Shown here one piece after another: positions 1 through 9,029 of a DNA stretch of 64,000 nucleotides. Position 1 is the stretch's first letter. Each line of letters opens with the position of its first letter. A program made the translations under genes and the position numbers. The stretch lies in NCBI RefSeq assembly GCF_030412785.1, contig NZ_CP125295.1, forward strand, positions 4,402,001 through 4,466,000, written 5' to 3'. Source of the DNA: Paraburkholderia sabiae. GTDB taxonomy: Bacteria; Pseudomonadota; Gammaproteobacteria; Burkholderiales; Burkholderiaceae. The notes beneath the pieces are model-generated. The model was not told the origin of the DNA and made no database searches. It saw nothing but the letters and a program-made list of their open reading frames with translations.

Positions 1-418
1 TAACGTGCTGCGGTTGTTCTGGGACGTAGTGCCGTGCAAGCCGTGTCATGCTGAATTAACCGGAAATCCGATGTGAGAAAGCGATCCGTCAGGTGGCGGT
101 CGCGTGTCGTGCGTAACGCGGGTATCGGACGAAATTCTAGCGATCATTGGCGCGCGTGTGGATCGCGAATAGGCCTTTTTTCTGGCCTCTTTTCATCGAA
201 TTGGCGATCACGGCGGGGAATTTTTTTATGTCGACGCTGAATAGGTTTGGAAGTGCTGTTTGAGTGCTATCCGGCACTATTAAATCCGGTGGCACGGTGC
301 GGCGTTCGAGGGACCATCTGGCTCTATTTTTATTTCGCCTGAATTGCGGGTTGGGCGTATTGTGAGTCGGGGTTTATCGGTAGGTATCCGAAACTTAAAA
401 AGAGAAATTGGCGAAAAT
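1..418. other. Gene-free leader region at window start
   Basis: No convincing coding frame is visible in these 418 bases. The stretch is richer in A/T than the genes that follow. A weak inverted repeat (AGGCC near 173, GGCCT near 185, followed by a short T-rich run) could be a terminator of a gene to the left, but its stem is only 5 bp. The last part presumably carries the promoter of the kinase-like gene at 419. Confidence 0.5.
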
Positions 419-931
419 ATGAAACCAGCCGCGATCGTATTGCATGGGCCAACCAGCGCGGGAAAGAGCAGTCTGGCGAGGGCGCTTCAGGACAGTTCGG
501 AAGTCCCTGTCTTTCACATCACGCTCGATGCATTCGTGGAAATGTCGCGCAGACGTGACATGCGATCGGACGACGAGCTGGCGCAAGCGCTGCGGCTGCA
601 TCATCTCAACCTGCAATCCACGCTCAGGCGCGTGGCGGATAGTCACTTCGAGATCGTTCTGGACCTCGTGCTCAGGGATTCGTCCGCCTTCGATGAATGC
701 ATCGCGGCTCTCGTTCCGCGCCGCACATTTGTGATCGGCGTCACATGTCCGCTGCACGTTCTGGAGGAACGCGAACGTGAAAGGCCAGACCGTGGAGCAG
801 GAATGGCCCGATCGCAGTTCGGACACCCGGCTTACGCGAGACCCTACTCGATGTGCATCGATACTTCTACCTGTACGCCAGAAGAAGGGGCACTCCGCGT
901 TCGCTCGTCTATCGATGGGGTGGGCGAGTGA
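419..931 (+). CDS. Chloramphenicol phosphotransferase-like P-loop kinase
   Basis: A 170-residue P-loop protein. It opens with a hydrophobic strand and the Walker A motif GPTSAGKSS at about residues 9-17, as in the chloramphenicol 3-O-phosphotransferase (CPT) family of small-molecule kinases. The pattern ITLDAF after the second strand and a CPLHVLEERERERPDRG segment (lid-like, arginine-rich) also fit that family. The ATG at 419 follows an AGAGAAA-type ribosome site and puts the P-loop at the normal distance from the N-terminus; a longer TTG frame from 344 is unlikely. The substrate is unknown; antibiotic modification is possible but not shown. No operon partner. Confidence 0.75.
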   Translation: MKPAAIVLHGPTSAGKSSLARALQDSSEVPVFHITLDAFVEMSRRRDMRSDDELAQALRLHHLNLQSTLRRVADSHFEIVLDLVLRDSSAFDECIAALVPRRTFVIGVTCPLHVLEERERERPDRGAGMARSQFGHPAYARPYSMCIDTSTCTPEEGALRVRSSIDGVGE

Positions 932-953
932 TTGTCTGGTCGTCGGTGCAACC

Positions 954-1379
954 TCAATCATCCGGCTCGAAGCGAAGAATCCCTGCCCGACGCGCCGGCC
1001 CGCCCGTGTCGTTCGGATGATTGACACCATCCATCACAGGCACTTCGGCGAAATCGAATGGGCTCACTCCATCGAGGCAAGCCACGTTCACACCAAACAG
1101 ATTCGGGTTGGATCGCCGTTGAAGATGCGTGCTGATTCCGCAGCGTGAACAGAAGAAGTGCTGCGCGATTCCGGTGTTGAAGCGGTAGCTGGTGAGCGCA
1201 TCTTCGCCCTGCAGAAATCTGATCCCGCTCATTTCCGCTGCGACGACGATCGCGCCTCGCATCCGGCAGTAAGAACAGTTGCAGCGACGGATCGAGTTGA
1301 AGCCGTCGCTGAGCGTGACCTCGAAACGCACCGCGCCGCAATGGCACTGGCCGGTTCGAATGTTCGTATCGCCTGCCAT
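954..1379 (-). CDS. GFA family zinc protein
   Basis: A 141-residue protein of the glutathione-dependent formaldehyde-activating (GFA/CENP-V) family. The diagnostic cysteine clusters are visible: GQCHCGAVRFEV near the start, CNCSYCRMRG in the middle and FFCSRCGIST after it; together these bind the structural and catalytic zinc ions. Members typically act on glutathione adducts of small aldehydes or have unknown S-transfer roles. The start at 1379 is chosen because it follows an AGGAGAG ribosome site; upstream in-frame codons at 1412 and 1436 lack one. Encoded convergently with the kinase-like gene. Confidence 0.85.
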   Translation of the reverse strand: MAGDTNIRTGQCHCGAVRFEVTLSDGFNSIRRCNCSYCRMRGAIVVAAEMSGIRFLQGEDALTSYRFNTGIAQHFFCSRCGISTHLQRRSNPNLFGVNVACLDGVSPFDFAEVPVMDGVNHPNDTGGPARRAGILRFEPDD

Positions 1380-1464
1380 GCTGGTTGTCTCTCCTCTGCG
1401 GATCAAATTCATAACGGCATCAAGAGCGCGACGCACGCAAACCCATGACGCGCTTCCGGTCGTG

Positions 1465-2307
1465 TCAAAGCCCCAGGCAAACCGCTCCCGCCGCGACGAC
1501 CACGCACGCGAGCCAGCGCGCTCCGCTGACCGATTCCCGCAGAAACATCCGCCCGATCAGCACCGCGAACACGACGCTGGTTTCGCGCAACGCCGATACC
1601 GCGCCCATCGCGCCCGACTGCAGCGCCCAGATCACGATGCCATACGCCGCGATCGACACCAGACCGCCGACAAGCGACGAGCCGACCGCGAGCGGCTCCG
1701 CACGCACGGGTTTCCACAGCGCCGCGAGCCCGCGCTTCGCGACGAACAGCACCGGCATCAGCCAATAGAACAGGAACATCCACGCGGTGTAGGTGAGCGC
1801 CTCGCCGTTGGACAGCCTCACGCCGATGCCGTCGATCACCGTATACAGCGCAATCGTCGCCCCCGTCGTCAGCGCGGCCAGCGCGCCCGCGCGCGACACG
1901 CGACGTCCCTGCAACGCGATCGCGATGATGCCGCCGGAGATCATCGCGATGCCGAGAGCGTGCAAAAGGCCGATCGCCTCATGCGCGAAAAGCGCTGCAC
2001 CGAGCGTGACGAGCAACGGCGACGAGCCGCGCGCGATCGGATATGCCAGCGCGAGATCGTTGCGTCGATACGATCGCACGAGGCTCATGTTGTAGACGAT
2101 ATGCACGAGCCCCGATGCGACGATGTAAGGCCAGCAGCCGCCCGACGGCAACGGATGGAGCAGGACGACGAGCGTGGCGACCGCGGCGATGGCGATGCTC
2201 ATCCATGTCATCGACAAAAACCGGTCGCGGTTGCCGTGCAGCATCGCGTTCCAACTCGCGTGGAGCATGGCAGCGAAGAGCACGATGCCGCCGGTGTAAC
2301 TGAGCAT
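1465..2307 (-). CDS. EamA/DMT-superfamily transporter
   Basis: A 280-residue hydrophobic protein with about ten predicted membrane helices in two related halves, as in EamA (drug/metabolite transporter) exporters. The N-terminus reads MLSYTGGIVLFAAMLHASWNAM, with the ASWNA motif shared with the second EamA protein at 44337-45173, so the two are paralogues. Such proteins export amino acids or other small metabolites across the inner membrane; the substrate is unknown. It is divergent from the LysR gene at 2431, the usual arrangement of a LysR regulator and its target exporter. Confidence 0.8.
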   Translation of the reverse strand: MLSYTGGIVLFAAMLHASWNAMLHGNRDRFLSMTWMSIAIAAVATLVVLLHPLPSGGCWPYIVASGLVHIVYNMSLVRSYRRNDLALAYPIARGSSPLLVTLGAALFAHEAIGLLHALGIAMISGGIIAIALQGRRVSRAGALAALTTGATIALYTVIDGIGVRLSNGEALTYTAWMFLFYWLMPVLFVAKRGLAALWKPVRAEPLAVGSSLVGGLVSIAAYGIVIWALQSGAMGAVSALRETSVVFAVLIGRMFLRESVSGARWLACVVVAAGAVCLGL

Positions 2308-2410
2308 GCGGGTTTCGGGGCGGAAGAAGAGTTGAAGCGTTGATGGATTCGGCAGTGAAAAGGATATCTATCTTGTGACGGGTAGACAAACCAGATAAAT
2401 TGCCCATTCA

Positions 2411-2430
2411 CGTTAGATAAACTATTTCGA
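2411..2430. promoter_or_regulatory. Probable LysR operator upstream of 2431
   Basis: The bases just before the LysR start contain TTAGATAAACTAT (2413-2425), an imperfect dyad of the T-N11-A type. The same 13-mer occurs at 16697-16709 in front of a second LysR gene. It lies between the divergent EamA and LysR genes and is probably an autoregulatory or shared operator. Confidence 0.4.
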
Positions 2431-3321
2431 ATGAAACGGACATTGCCACCGCTCAATGCCTTGCGTGCATTCGAGGCCGCGGGCCGACTCGGCAGCTTCA
2501 AGGAAGCCGCCGCCGAACTGCATGTGACGCACGGCGCAGTGAGCCAGCAGGTGCGCCTGCTCGAAGAGTGGCTAGGCGCATCGCTGTTCGACCGGTACAA
2601 CCGGCGCGTGACGCTGACGCCCGCGGCGAAGGTCTATCTGGAGGAAATCGGTCCGTTGTTCGAGCGGCTCGCGCAGGCCACCGCGCGATACGGTGTGCCC
2701 GAGACGGTCTCCCGCACGCTGACCGTGAACGCGCCCGCAACCTTTACGCTGCGCTGGCTGGTGCCGAGACTGGCGACATTCCGTGCCGCACATCCCGACG
2801 TGGAGGTGCGAGTGGAGACGTCGAACGGGCCGCTGGAAAGTCTGAACGAACACTACGACGTCGTCATTCGCGGCGGTCCGGACACGTTCTACGGCTACTC
2901 GATGCGGCCGTTCCTGTCGGAGGAGCGGCTTCCCGTGTGCAGTCCTGCGCTGTTGGCGCGAGTGCCGCTTCGAAAGCCAGGCGACTTGCGGCATCACACG
3001 TTGCTGCATACGTCGAGTCTTCCGCGGCTTTGGCCCGACTGGCTGGCGAACGCGCAGATAGCTGCCCTCAAGCCGGCGGCCAGTTTGACCTTCGATCACT
3101 TCTATCTGACCTTGCAGGCTGCCATCGACGGAATCGGTATCGCGATGGGGCCGACTGCGCTCGTATCCGACGATCTCGCCGCCGGTCGGCTCGTTGCGCC
3201 GTTCGAGAGTCCTCGTCTGCCGTCGCGCAGCTATTGCACTTATGTCGCGGATGAGAAGGCCGGCGATGAACTCGTCGTGCTGTTCTGTTCGTGGATCGAG
3301 CGGGAGGGGAAGGGTTCGTGA
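2431..3321 (+). CDS. LysR-family regulator (GcvA-like)
   Basis: A 296-residue LysR-type regulator. The N-terminal winged helix-turn-helix is at residues 4-65 (LPPLNALRAFEAAGRLGSFK, then HVTHGAVSQQVRLLEEWLG), followed by a type 2 periplasmic-binding-like effector domain. The PPLNALRAFEAAGR opening and the short spacing to the effector domain match the GcvA/AmpR-like branch. It probably controls the divergent EamA exporter at 1465-2307 and itself; the inducer is unknown. Confidence 0.9.
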   Translation: MKRTLPPLNALRAFEAAGRLGSFKEAAAELHVTHGAVSQQVRLLEEWLGASLFDRYNRRVTLTPAAKVYLEEIGPLFERLAQATARYGVPETVSRTLTVNAPATFTLRWLVPRLATFRAAHPDVEVRVETSNGPLESLNEHYDVVIRGGPDTFYGYSMRPFLSEERLPVCSPALLARVPLRKPGDLRHHTLLHTSSLPRLWPDWLANAQIAALKPAASLTFDHFYLTLQAAIDGIGIAMGPTALVSDDLAAGRLVAPFESPRLPSRSYCTYVADEKAGDELVVLFCSWIEREGKGS

Positions 3322-3344
3322 ACGGAGGCCGCGCCGCACACGCA

Positions 3345-5078
3345 TCAATAAGCACGCGTCAAAAAGCTCTGAATCTGCGCGACGACCCCCGCGCCTTCGC
3401 CCACTGCCGAGGCAACACGTTTGGTCGAGCCCGAGCGGACATCGCCAATGGCGAATACCCCTTCGACGCTGGTCTGCAACGATATCGACAGCATGTTCGC
3501 GTCGGGAAGATCGACGCCCGTCTGAACGAAACCTTTGCTGTCGAGCGAGATGCCGCATGTCCTCAGCCAGGTCGTGTTCGGGTACGCGCCGATGAACACG
3601 AACAGGTGATGCATGGTCATGCTCCCTTCGATTCCCCCGGCGCCGCGGTAGCGCACACGTTCGAGGCGCGTCGCGCCTTCGAGCGCGGACAACTCGACCC
3701 GCGTGTGAACCGTCACGTTCGGCAGCGACGTGACGCGCTCGATCAGATAGTGCGACATGGTGTCTTCGAGCTTCGCGCCTCGGATGAACATGTGCACATG
3801 CTCGGCGTGCGACGCGAGAAACACGACAGCCTGTCCCGCCGAATTGCCGCCGCCGATCAGCAACACGGGCTCGTTGCGACATAGCTTTGCTTCGATCGGC
3901 GTCGCCCAGTAGTAGACGCCACGGCCTTCAAAGCGCTCGAGATCTTCGACGACGGGTCGCCGGTACTCCGCGCCCGTTGCGATAACGACGGTGCGCGAGG
4001 TGATCCGATGGCCGTCCGTCAGTTCGACAACGGGCGGTTGCCTGTCGCAATACAAAGCTTTGACCTCGCACGGAATGCCGATCTGCGCGCCGAACTTCTG
4101 CGCCTGCACGAACGCGCGATCCGCGAGCGCGTGTCCCGTGATGCCCGTGGGAAAGCCGAAGAAATTCTCGATGCGCGCGCTCGCGCCCGCCTGGCCGCCG
4201 GGCGCGCGACAGTCGAGCACCGCGACCGACAATCCCTCGGATGCCGCATAGACGGCGGCAGCAAGTCCGGCCGGGCCCGCGCCGACGATTGCCACATCGT
4301 AGACATGCGCCGGGTCGAAATCGGGAATGATCCCGAGACACGAGGCAAGCTGCTGCTCGGTCGGATTGCGCAACACCGTGCCGTTCGGACAGACGACAAG
4401 CGGAAAGTCGTCCGGCTGTGGCGTCAGTCGTTCGAGCAGTGCGACGGAATCGGCGTCGTGTTCTGCGTCGAGCGTGACGTTCGGATACGTGTTTCGGCGC
4501 AGGAAATTCTGCAACGCGAGCAGGCGCGCATTATCGGACGATCCGACCAGGACAGCGCCATTCACGCGTTCCATCGCCACGAAGCGCCTGAGTATCAGCG
4601 CGCGCATGATCTTTTCGCCAAGCTCGGCTTCGCTGATCAGCAAGGGGCTGAGATCGTCGGGCCGCACCAGAACGGCTTCGACATCTTCGATCACACGCGA
4701 ATCCACGAACGAAGGCTTGTTCGAAAACTGGTTCACGTCGGATGTGAATTCGCCGCGCTGCGTGAACGTGTGAATGATCTGCTCGCGGCCAAGACCATCG
4801 CGGGCGACTGCGCGGATCTTGCCCGACAGCAGCACGAACATACCCGGCGTGCGTTCGCCGACGCGATAGATCATCGTGCCCTTCGCATAGCGCGACACTC
4901 TGCCGAAGCGCCGCACGCGGCTGATTTCCGCTTCGCTCAGGATGGGAAAGAGTTGCTGAAGGCGCGGATGACTACGCACGAACGGCGCGTCGAGTTCCGC
5001 GTCATCGTCGGCGCGACTGTCGACATTGGCAGGCTGGCCAGGCGGGATCTCGTCGCCTGGCTTGGGCTCGTTGCTCAT
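3345..5078 (-). CDS. cNMP-binding-domain thioredoxin-reductase-like flavoprotein
   Basis: A 577-residue fusion. Residues about 45-170 form a Crp-type cyclic-nucleotide-binding fold (ISRVRRFGRVSRYAKG, GKIRAVARDG). Residues about 175-255 look like a thioredoxin-fold insert without a CxxC. Residues 260-577 are a two-dinucleotide-domain reductase with FAD motif VGAGPAGLAAA (266-271 GxGxxG) and NAD(P)H motif GGGNSAGQA. Where thioredoxin reductases have the redox CATC pair, this protein reads YYWATP, so the classical disulfide is missing. It probably passes electrons from NAD(P)H to an unknown acceptor, with the cNMP domain giving redox or ligand control. Monocistronic; convergent with the LysR gene at 2431. 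Confidence 0.85.
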   Translation of the reverse strand: MSNEPKPGDEIPPGQPANVDSRADDDAELDAPFVRSHPRLQQLFPILSEAEISRVRRFGRVSRYAKGTMIYRVGERTPGMFVLLSGKIRAVARDGLGREQIIHTFTQRGEFTSDVNQFSNKPSFVDSRVIEDVEAVLVRPDDLSPLLISEAELGEKIMRALILRRFVAMERVNGAVLVGSSDNARLLALQNFLRRNTYPNVTLDAEHDADSVALLERLTPQPDDFPLVVCPNGTVLRNPTEQQLASCLGIIPDFDPAHVYDVAIVGAGPAGLAAAVYAASEGLSVAVLDCRAPGGQAGASARIENFFGFPTGITGHALADRAFVQAQKFGAQIGIPCEVKALYCDRQPPVVELTDGHRITSRTVVIATGAEYRRPVVEDLERFEGRGVYYWATPIEAKLCRNEPVLLIGGGNSAGQAVVFLASHAEHVHMFIRGAKLEDTMSHYLIERVTSLPNVTVHTRVELSALEGATRLERVRYRGAGGIEGSMTMHHLFVFIGAYPNTTWLRTCGISLDSKGFVQTGVDLPDANMLSISLQTSVEGVFAIGDVRSGSTKRVASAVGEGAGVVAQIQSFLTRAY

Positions 5079-5130
5079 CGCGCATCCTCCGGCGGCTGGG
5101 CGGGTGAACCTGCACGAATCGGTTTTTGAA

Positions 5131-6300
5131 TCAGGCGTCGCGCGTCGGATTGATCAGAAACTTCGATCCTGTGCTGCGTTTCGTGTATTCGCGAAGCACG
5201 TCGGGCGAGAGGATGTCGCTGAGCGAAATCTCAGTCTTGAACTCGCTGCGGAACGTGGTGCGCAATTCGGCATTGACCTGGTCGCGCAGTGCCTGCGTTG
5301 CCTGCGGGCCGATCTTGTCGAGGAAATAGAACAGCAGCCATCCGCCGATTCCCCACGCCATGCCGACGCGCGGCACTTCGATCGGTCGCGAGTCCAGGCT
5401 GCCGTACATATAGACCTGCTTGTGCGTGGATGACCCGTAGCGGCTGTAGGTCGGCAAGCCGCGCGCAAGCGCTTTTTCCATTGCCACCAGGATGCGTCCG
5501 GCGAGCGGTCCGCCCGTCAACGCGTCGAAGCACAGCGTAGCTTTGGTCTCCGCTAACGCGTCGGTTAAGTCAGCATCGAAAGCAGGCGATTCGCTGTTCA
5601 GAACGTATTTCGCGCCGAGTTCTTTCAGGGCCGCAAGTTGCGCGTCGCTTCGCACGACATTGACAAGCGGTATCTGTTCTTTCTGGCAAATCTTGACGAG
5701 CATGCGGCCGAGATTCGACGCCGCCGCCGTGTGCACGAGCGCGTGATGCCCTTCGCGCCGCATCGTTTCCACCATGCCGAGCGCGGTGAGCGGGTTGATA
5801 TAAGCCGCGGCGCCTTCTGCCGGCGACACGCCTTCGTTCAGCACCATGCATTGGTGTTTGGGAAGGCGACGATACTGCGTGTACATTCCGCCCCCCGCCA
5901 CCGAAACCGTCTTGCCTAGCAGATCGGCGGCGCCCGTGCCGGCCCTGACGACGACATCCGCGCCCTCATTGCCGACGGGCAGCGATGCATCGAGGCGCAG
6001 CGCGAGCGCATCCATGGCTGCTGGCGGGATTTTCGCGGTCAATGTTCGATCGCGGCCGCTGCCTGTCGCTGTCACGCTGTCGAGATCGGCGGGGCCGAGC
6101 AGCAAGCCGATGTCGGACGGATTGAGCGGCGCGGCTTCGATACGCACGATAACTTCGTCGTGTGCGGGAGGCGCGACGTCGAACTCGATCAATGAAAGGT
6201 TCAGATTCCCGTCACGCGTAATGCACGAACGCAGTTCCAGACCTTTCAACGGTGGTTCGTCGCGGGTGTGATCGGGCGAGCCAGTAGAGGTGGTATTCAT
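5131..6300 (-). CDS. Quinone-oxidoreductase-like zinc-binding dehydrogenase family protein
   Basis: A 389-residue medium-chain dehydrogenase/reductase. It has the GroES-like domain (EVIVRIEAAPLNPSDIGLL, GNEGADVVVRAG) and a Rossmann domain with INPLTALGM followed by HTAAASNLGRMLVKIC. The catalytic zinc ligands are not evident, so it is likely an NAD(P)H:quinone or enoyl reductase of the zinc-less branch. The ATG at 6300 follows an AAGGAAG ribosome site; an in-frame extension to 6531 has no such site. Physiological substrate unknown. Confidence 0.8.
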   Translation of the reverse strand: MNTTSTGSPDHTRDEPPLKGLELRSCITRDGNLNLSLIEFDVAPPAHDEVIVRIEAAPLNPSDIGLLLGPADLDSVTATGSGRDRTLTAKIPPAAMDALALRLDASLPVGNEGADVVVRAGTGAADLLGKTVSVAGGGMYTQYRRLPKHQCMVLNEGVSPAEGAAAYINPLTALGMVETMRREGHHALVHTAAASNLGRMLVKICQKEQIPLVNVVRSDAQLAALKELGAKYVLNSESPAFDADLTDALAETKATLCFDALTGGPLAGRILVAMEKALARGLPTYSRYGSSTHKQVYMYGSLDSRPIEVPRVGMAWGIGGWLLFYFLDKIGPQATQALRDQVNAELRTTFRSEFKTEISLSDILSPDVLREYTKRSTGSKFLINPTRDA

Positions 6301-6521
6301 GGCGCTTCCTTGGGTTCGGTCGATGTCGTGCATCGCAGCAGCAGAATACGGCTGACACGGGGCGCGCTGCATCGAAGGTGACGCGCTGGCGCTTGGCGCA
6401 GACATATCCGTGCTTCGCATCCTTCTTGCTTGTTCCCCACTGCAACATTCGTCGATCGACGGCACGTGAGCGGCACGCGAGCGATTGGAGCGCACCGCTC
6501 CGTGGCGCAGGGAGGCTCCCG

Positions 6522-7544
6522 ATGCGAGCACTGGCTAAAAAGGTAGGCATTGCAATTTCCGCGGCATTAATTGCACTGCTGGCGGCGTGCGGCGGTAACA
6601 GTGGGAATAATGGCGGCGGCAATGCATCGGACAATCCATCGGGCGGCGTCCGTCTGCAAACCGTTTCGTTCGGAGACAGCCTGTCCGACGTCGGCACTTT
6701 TGCGCCGCTCGCGAGCGCGGTCGGCGGCGGGCGATTCACGACGAATCCCGGTCAGGTGTGGACCCAGCTTGTCGCGCAATACTATGGCGATACGCTGCGC
6801 GCGGCGTACACGATTGGCTTCGATCATCAACTGAGTCCGCAAGGTGGCTTTGGTTATGCCGAGGGCGGATCGACGGTCGCGACGCCGGCCAATCTGAACA
6901 ACTTTCTCGTCGATGTGATCGGCGACATCGAAATGCCTGTCACGCAGCAGGTATCGAGTTATCTGGCGGCTCACGGAAGTTTCAACGGCGGTCAACTCGT
7001 GCTCGTGTGGGCCGGCGCGAACGATGTGCTGCGCGCGGGCACGTTGCCGGCCGCAGCGCCGACGGTGCAGACCGCAGCGAACACGCTGGCTCAGGTCGTC
7101 GCGCAGATCGTCCAGAACGGCGCGACGCACGTCGTGGTCGTCAATCTGCCGAACGTCGGACTGTCGCCCAAAGGACTGGCATCGGCGGACGGCGGCGCGA
7201 ATCTCACGCAGTCGTCGCAGCTATTCAACGACACCCTGAACGCCGCGCTGCAGAGCAACGGGCTACAGGGCAAAGTCATTCAGGTCGATGCATTCGGCTG
7301 GATCAACCAGATCTTCGCGAACTTCCAGGGGAATGGCTTCACGGTGTCCAACACGGCCCAGGCCTGCGATCTATCGAAGACGCCGCACGACACCTCGTTG
7401 TTATGCTCGCCGGCAACTTACTCCACACCGAATGCAGACCAGACTTACATGTTCGCCGACGATCTTCATCCGACCACGCGCATGCATGCACTGTTCGCGC
7501 AGTTCGTCGAGCGGCAGATCGCGAGTAGCGGTCTTGGTCATTGA
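6522..7544 (+). CDS. SGNH/GDSL-family esterase, predicted lipoprotein
   Basis: A 340-residue secreted hydrolase. The N-terminus is a lipoprotein signal (charged start, hydrophobic core, lipobox ALLAAC with the Cys at about residue 23), then a Gly/Asn-rich linker. GDSL family blocks are present: SFGDSLSDVG (catalytic Ser), GANDVLRAG (oxyanion Asn) and DDLHPT near the C-terminus (catalytic Asp/His). It should hydrolyse ester bonds of lipids or short esters at the cell envelope. The ATG at 6522 has a GGGAGG ribosome site; the frame extends upstream to 6378 but without signal features. Confidence 0.88.
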   Translation: MRALAKKVGIAISAALIALLAACGGNSGNNGGGNASDNPSGGVRLQTVSFGDSLSDVGTFAPLASAVGGGRFTTNPGQVWTQLVAQYYGDTLRAAYTIGFDHQLSPQGGFGYAEGGSTVATPANLNNFLVDVIGDIEMPVTQQVSSYLAAHGSFNGGQLVLVWAGANDVLRAGTLPAAAPTVQTAANTLAQVVAQIVQNGATHVVVVNLPNVGLSPKGLASADGGANLTQSSQLFNDTLNAALQSNGLQGKVIQVDAFGWINQIFANFQGNGFTVSNTAQACDLSKTPHDTSLLCSPATYSTPNADQTYMFADDLHPTTRMHALFAQFVERQIASSGLGH

Positions 7545-7564
7545 GAGGGTCATTGAGCGCGCTC

Positions 7565-8344
7565 TCACCGATCCGCTGGCATCACCTGCAGCAGCGGTTC
7601 GGGCGTGAGCGCGATCTCTCCCGTGAACGGCCGGTCGTGCGACAGAATGAGCAGCATGGTCGTCGCAAGTCCGGCGGCAAAAAGCCCGATTGCCACCGCC
7701 GATGTCAAACGGTCGGCGCAATGGACAAACGCGATCGCGAACAGCAGGCAGATCGCCAGAAAACTCAGGCATGCCCATTTGACGCCGCTCACTTCCGAGC
7801 GGCTGATCAGGATGCGCTGTCGGCGCGCTTCGAGCGCGTGCTGCAACGACGCGGCCACCTCGCGCTGCGCGGTCTGCTGTCCCGGCGAATTGACGGCGAG
7901 CGCAAGCGTGAACTGGAGCGCCGCGTTCAGCGTCGGCGGGCTGATGTTCAGCGTGACCGCGCCTTGCGCCATGAGCGGCCATTCGGTCGTCGCCGTGTAC
8001 TGGATGTAGTCGCGCACCAGCTTGCGCAGCGCGACCTGGGCATCGGCGGGCAGCACGGCGGACATGACGACGACCGAACGCAGCGCGCTGGCTTCCGCAT
8101 CGACGGCGGCATCGGCGCGCGCCGTGTCGTTCCAGACCTGCGCGGCCGTGAACGCAATGAACAAGCCGAAGATCACGCCGACAGGCGACAGCAGACCAGG
8201 TGAAATCGCCTTGTACGACCGCCCGTTCGGGCCGGCGGCAAGCCATCCGCTGACGAGATGAATCAGCGCGGCCGCAACGAATGTCGCGCAGAAAATGGCG
8301 AGCGCCATCAGCCACAATGGCAGTTCATGCAACCATGTACTCAT
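7565..8344 (-). CDS. DUF4239 membrane protein
   Basis: A 259-residue inner-membrane protein resembling DUF4239 (bestrophin-like) proteins. Two hydrophobic helices lie near residues 8-32 and 45-66, a soluble helical middle (ARADAAVDAEASALRSV) follows, and two more helices are near 190-235. The conserved pattern is a short membrane hairpin followed by a charged DxxxDAEASAL stretch. Function unknown. Convergent with the GDSL lipoprotein gene. Confidence 0.7.
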   Translation of the reverse strand: MSTWLHELPLWLMALAIFCATFVAAALIHLVSGWLAAGPNGRSYKAISPGLLSPVGVIFGLFIAFTAAQVWNDTARADAAVDAEASALRSVVVMSAVLPADAQVALRKLVRDYIQYTATTEWPLMAQGAVTLNISPPTLNAALQFTLALAVNSPGQQTAQREVAASLQHALEARRQRILISRSEVSGVKWACLSFLAICLLFAIAFVHCADRLTSAVAIGLFAAGLATTMLLILSHDRPFTGEIALTPEPLLQVMPADR

Positions 8345-8482
8345 CGTGACGGCTTGCGCGATGCGCAGCGTGAAGGCGATATCCGTGGAGTGCAGGCGAG
8401 TTCAGTCGCACACGAAACCATGCCGCCTGGATGATCGTCTGTGCGGTCGGCAACGTTTCTGTCGAGAACGCGAAACCAGCCG

Positions 8483-8968
8483 TCAGCAGAAGTCCCTGCG
8501 AAGATACGCAGCCACAGCCGCTGTCACCGGCATGCTGCGCAATTCCTCCGGCGACGCCAGATGCGTTGCCACGATCTCGCGATTATCGAGCCGCAGTTCC
8601 GGCATGCGATCGAGGTGCAGTTCGAAGAAGTGCACCCGGTCTGTTCGCCCGTCCCACACGCCGCAGACTTCGCCCACGGCGCGTAACGCATGCGACGAGA
8701 AACCGATCTCTTCCTCCATTTCGCGCTGCGCCGCTACATCGGGCGTTTCTCCCGCGTGCATGCTGCCGCCCGGAAGACCCCATCCGGCCCGATACGACGT
8801 CTTCACCAGCAACAGCGCCTGCCCGACATAGATCGCGACGAGCGCGCCTTCGTGGCTCGGCCGTCGCAGATGCCACCAGGCGCGGGCGAGCGGAAATCCG
8901 AGTCGAAGCGCGACGCGCCAGAGTGCATCGACAAGCCCGGCCGCCGGGCCTCGCTCAAGGCTCGGCAT
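8483..8968 (-). CDS. Nudix hydrolase
   Basis: A 161-residue Nudix protein. The Nudix box is complete: GGSMHAGE, seven residues, then REMEEEIGF, matching GX5EX7REUXEEXGU. Around it are the usual strand ALVAIYVGQALLLVKTSYR and W-GLPGG. Such enzymes cleave nucleoside diphosphate-X bonds; the specific substrate cannot be read. The start at 8968 follows an AAAGGAG site. Confidence 0.9.
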   Translation of the reverse strand: MPSLERGPAAGLVDALWRVALRLGFPLARAWWHLRRPSHEGALVAIYVGQALLLVKTSYRAGWGLPGGSMHAGETPDVAAQREMEEEIGFSSHALRAVGEVCGVWDGRTDRVHFFELHLDRMPELRLDNREIVATHLASPEELRSMPVTAAVAAYLRRDFC

Positions 8969-9029
8969 GAGGTTTCTCCTTTCTGTTCACAGTATGAATA
9001 TCTCATATACGTGTGTCAGAAAAGCACGA

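Noticed and set aside
344..418. TTG start at 344 for the kinase-like gene
   Set aside because: No ribosome site and the extra residues do not fit the family; the ATG at 419 places the P-loop correctly.
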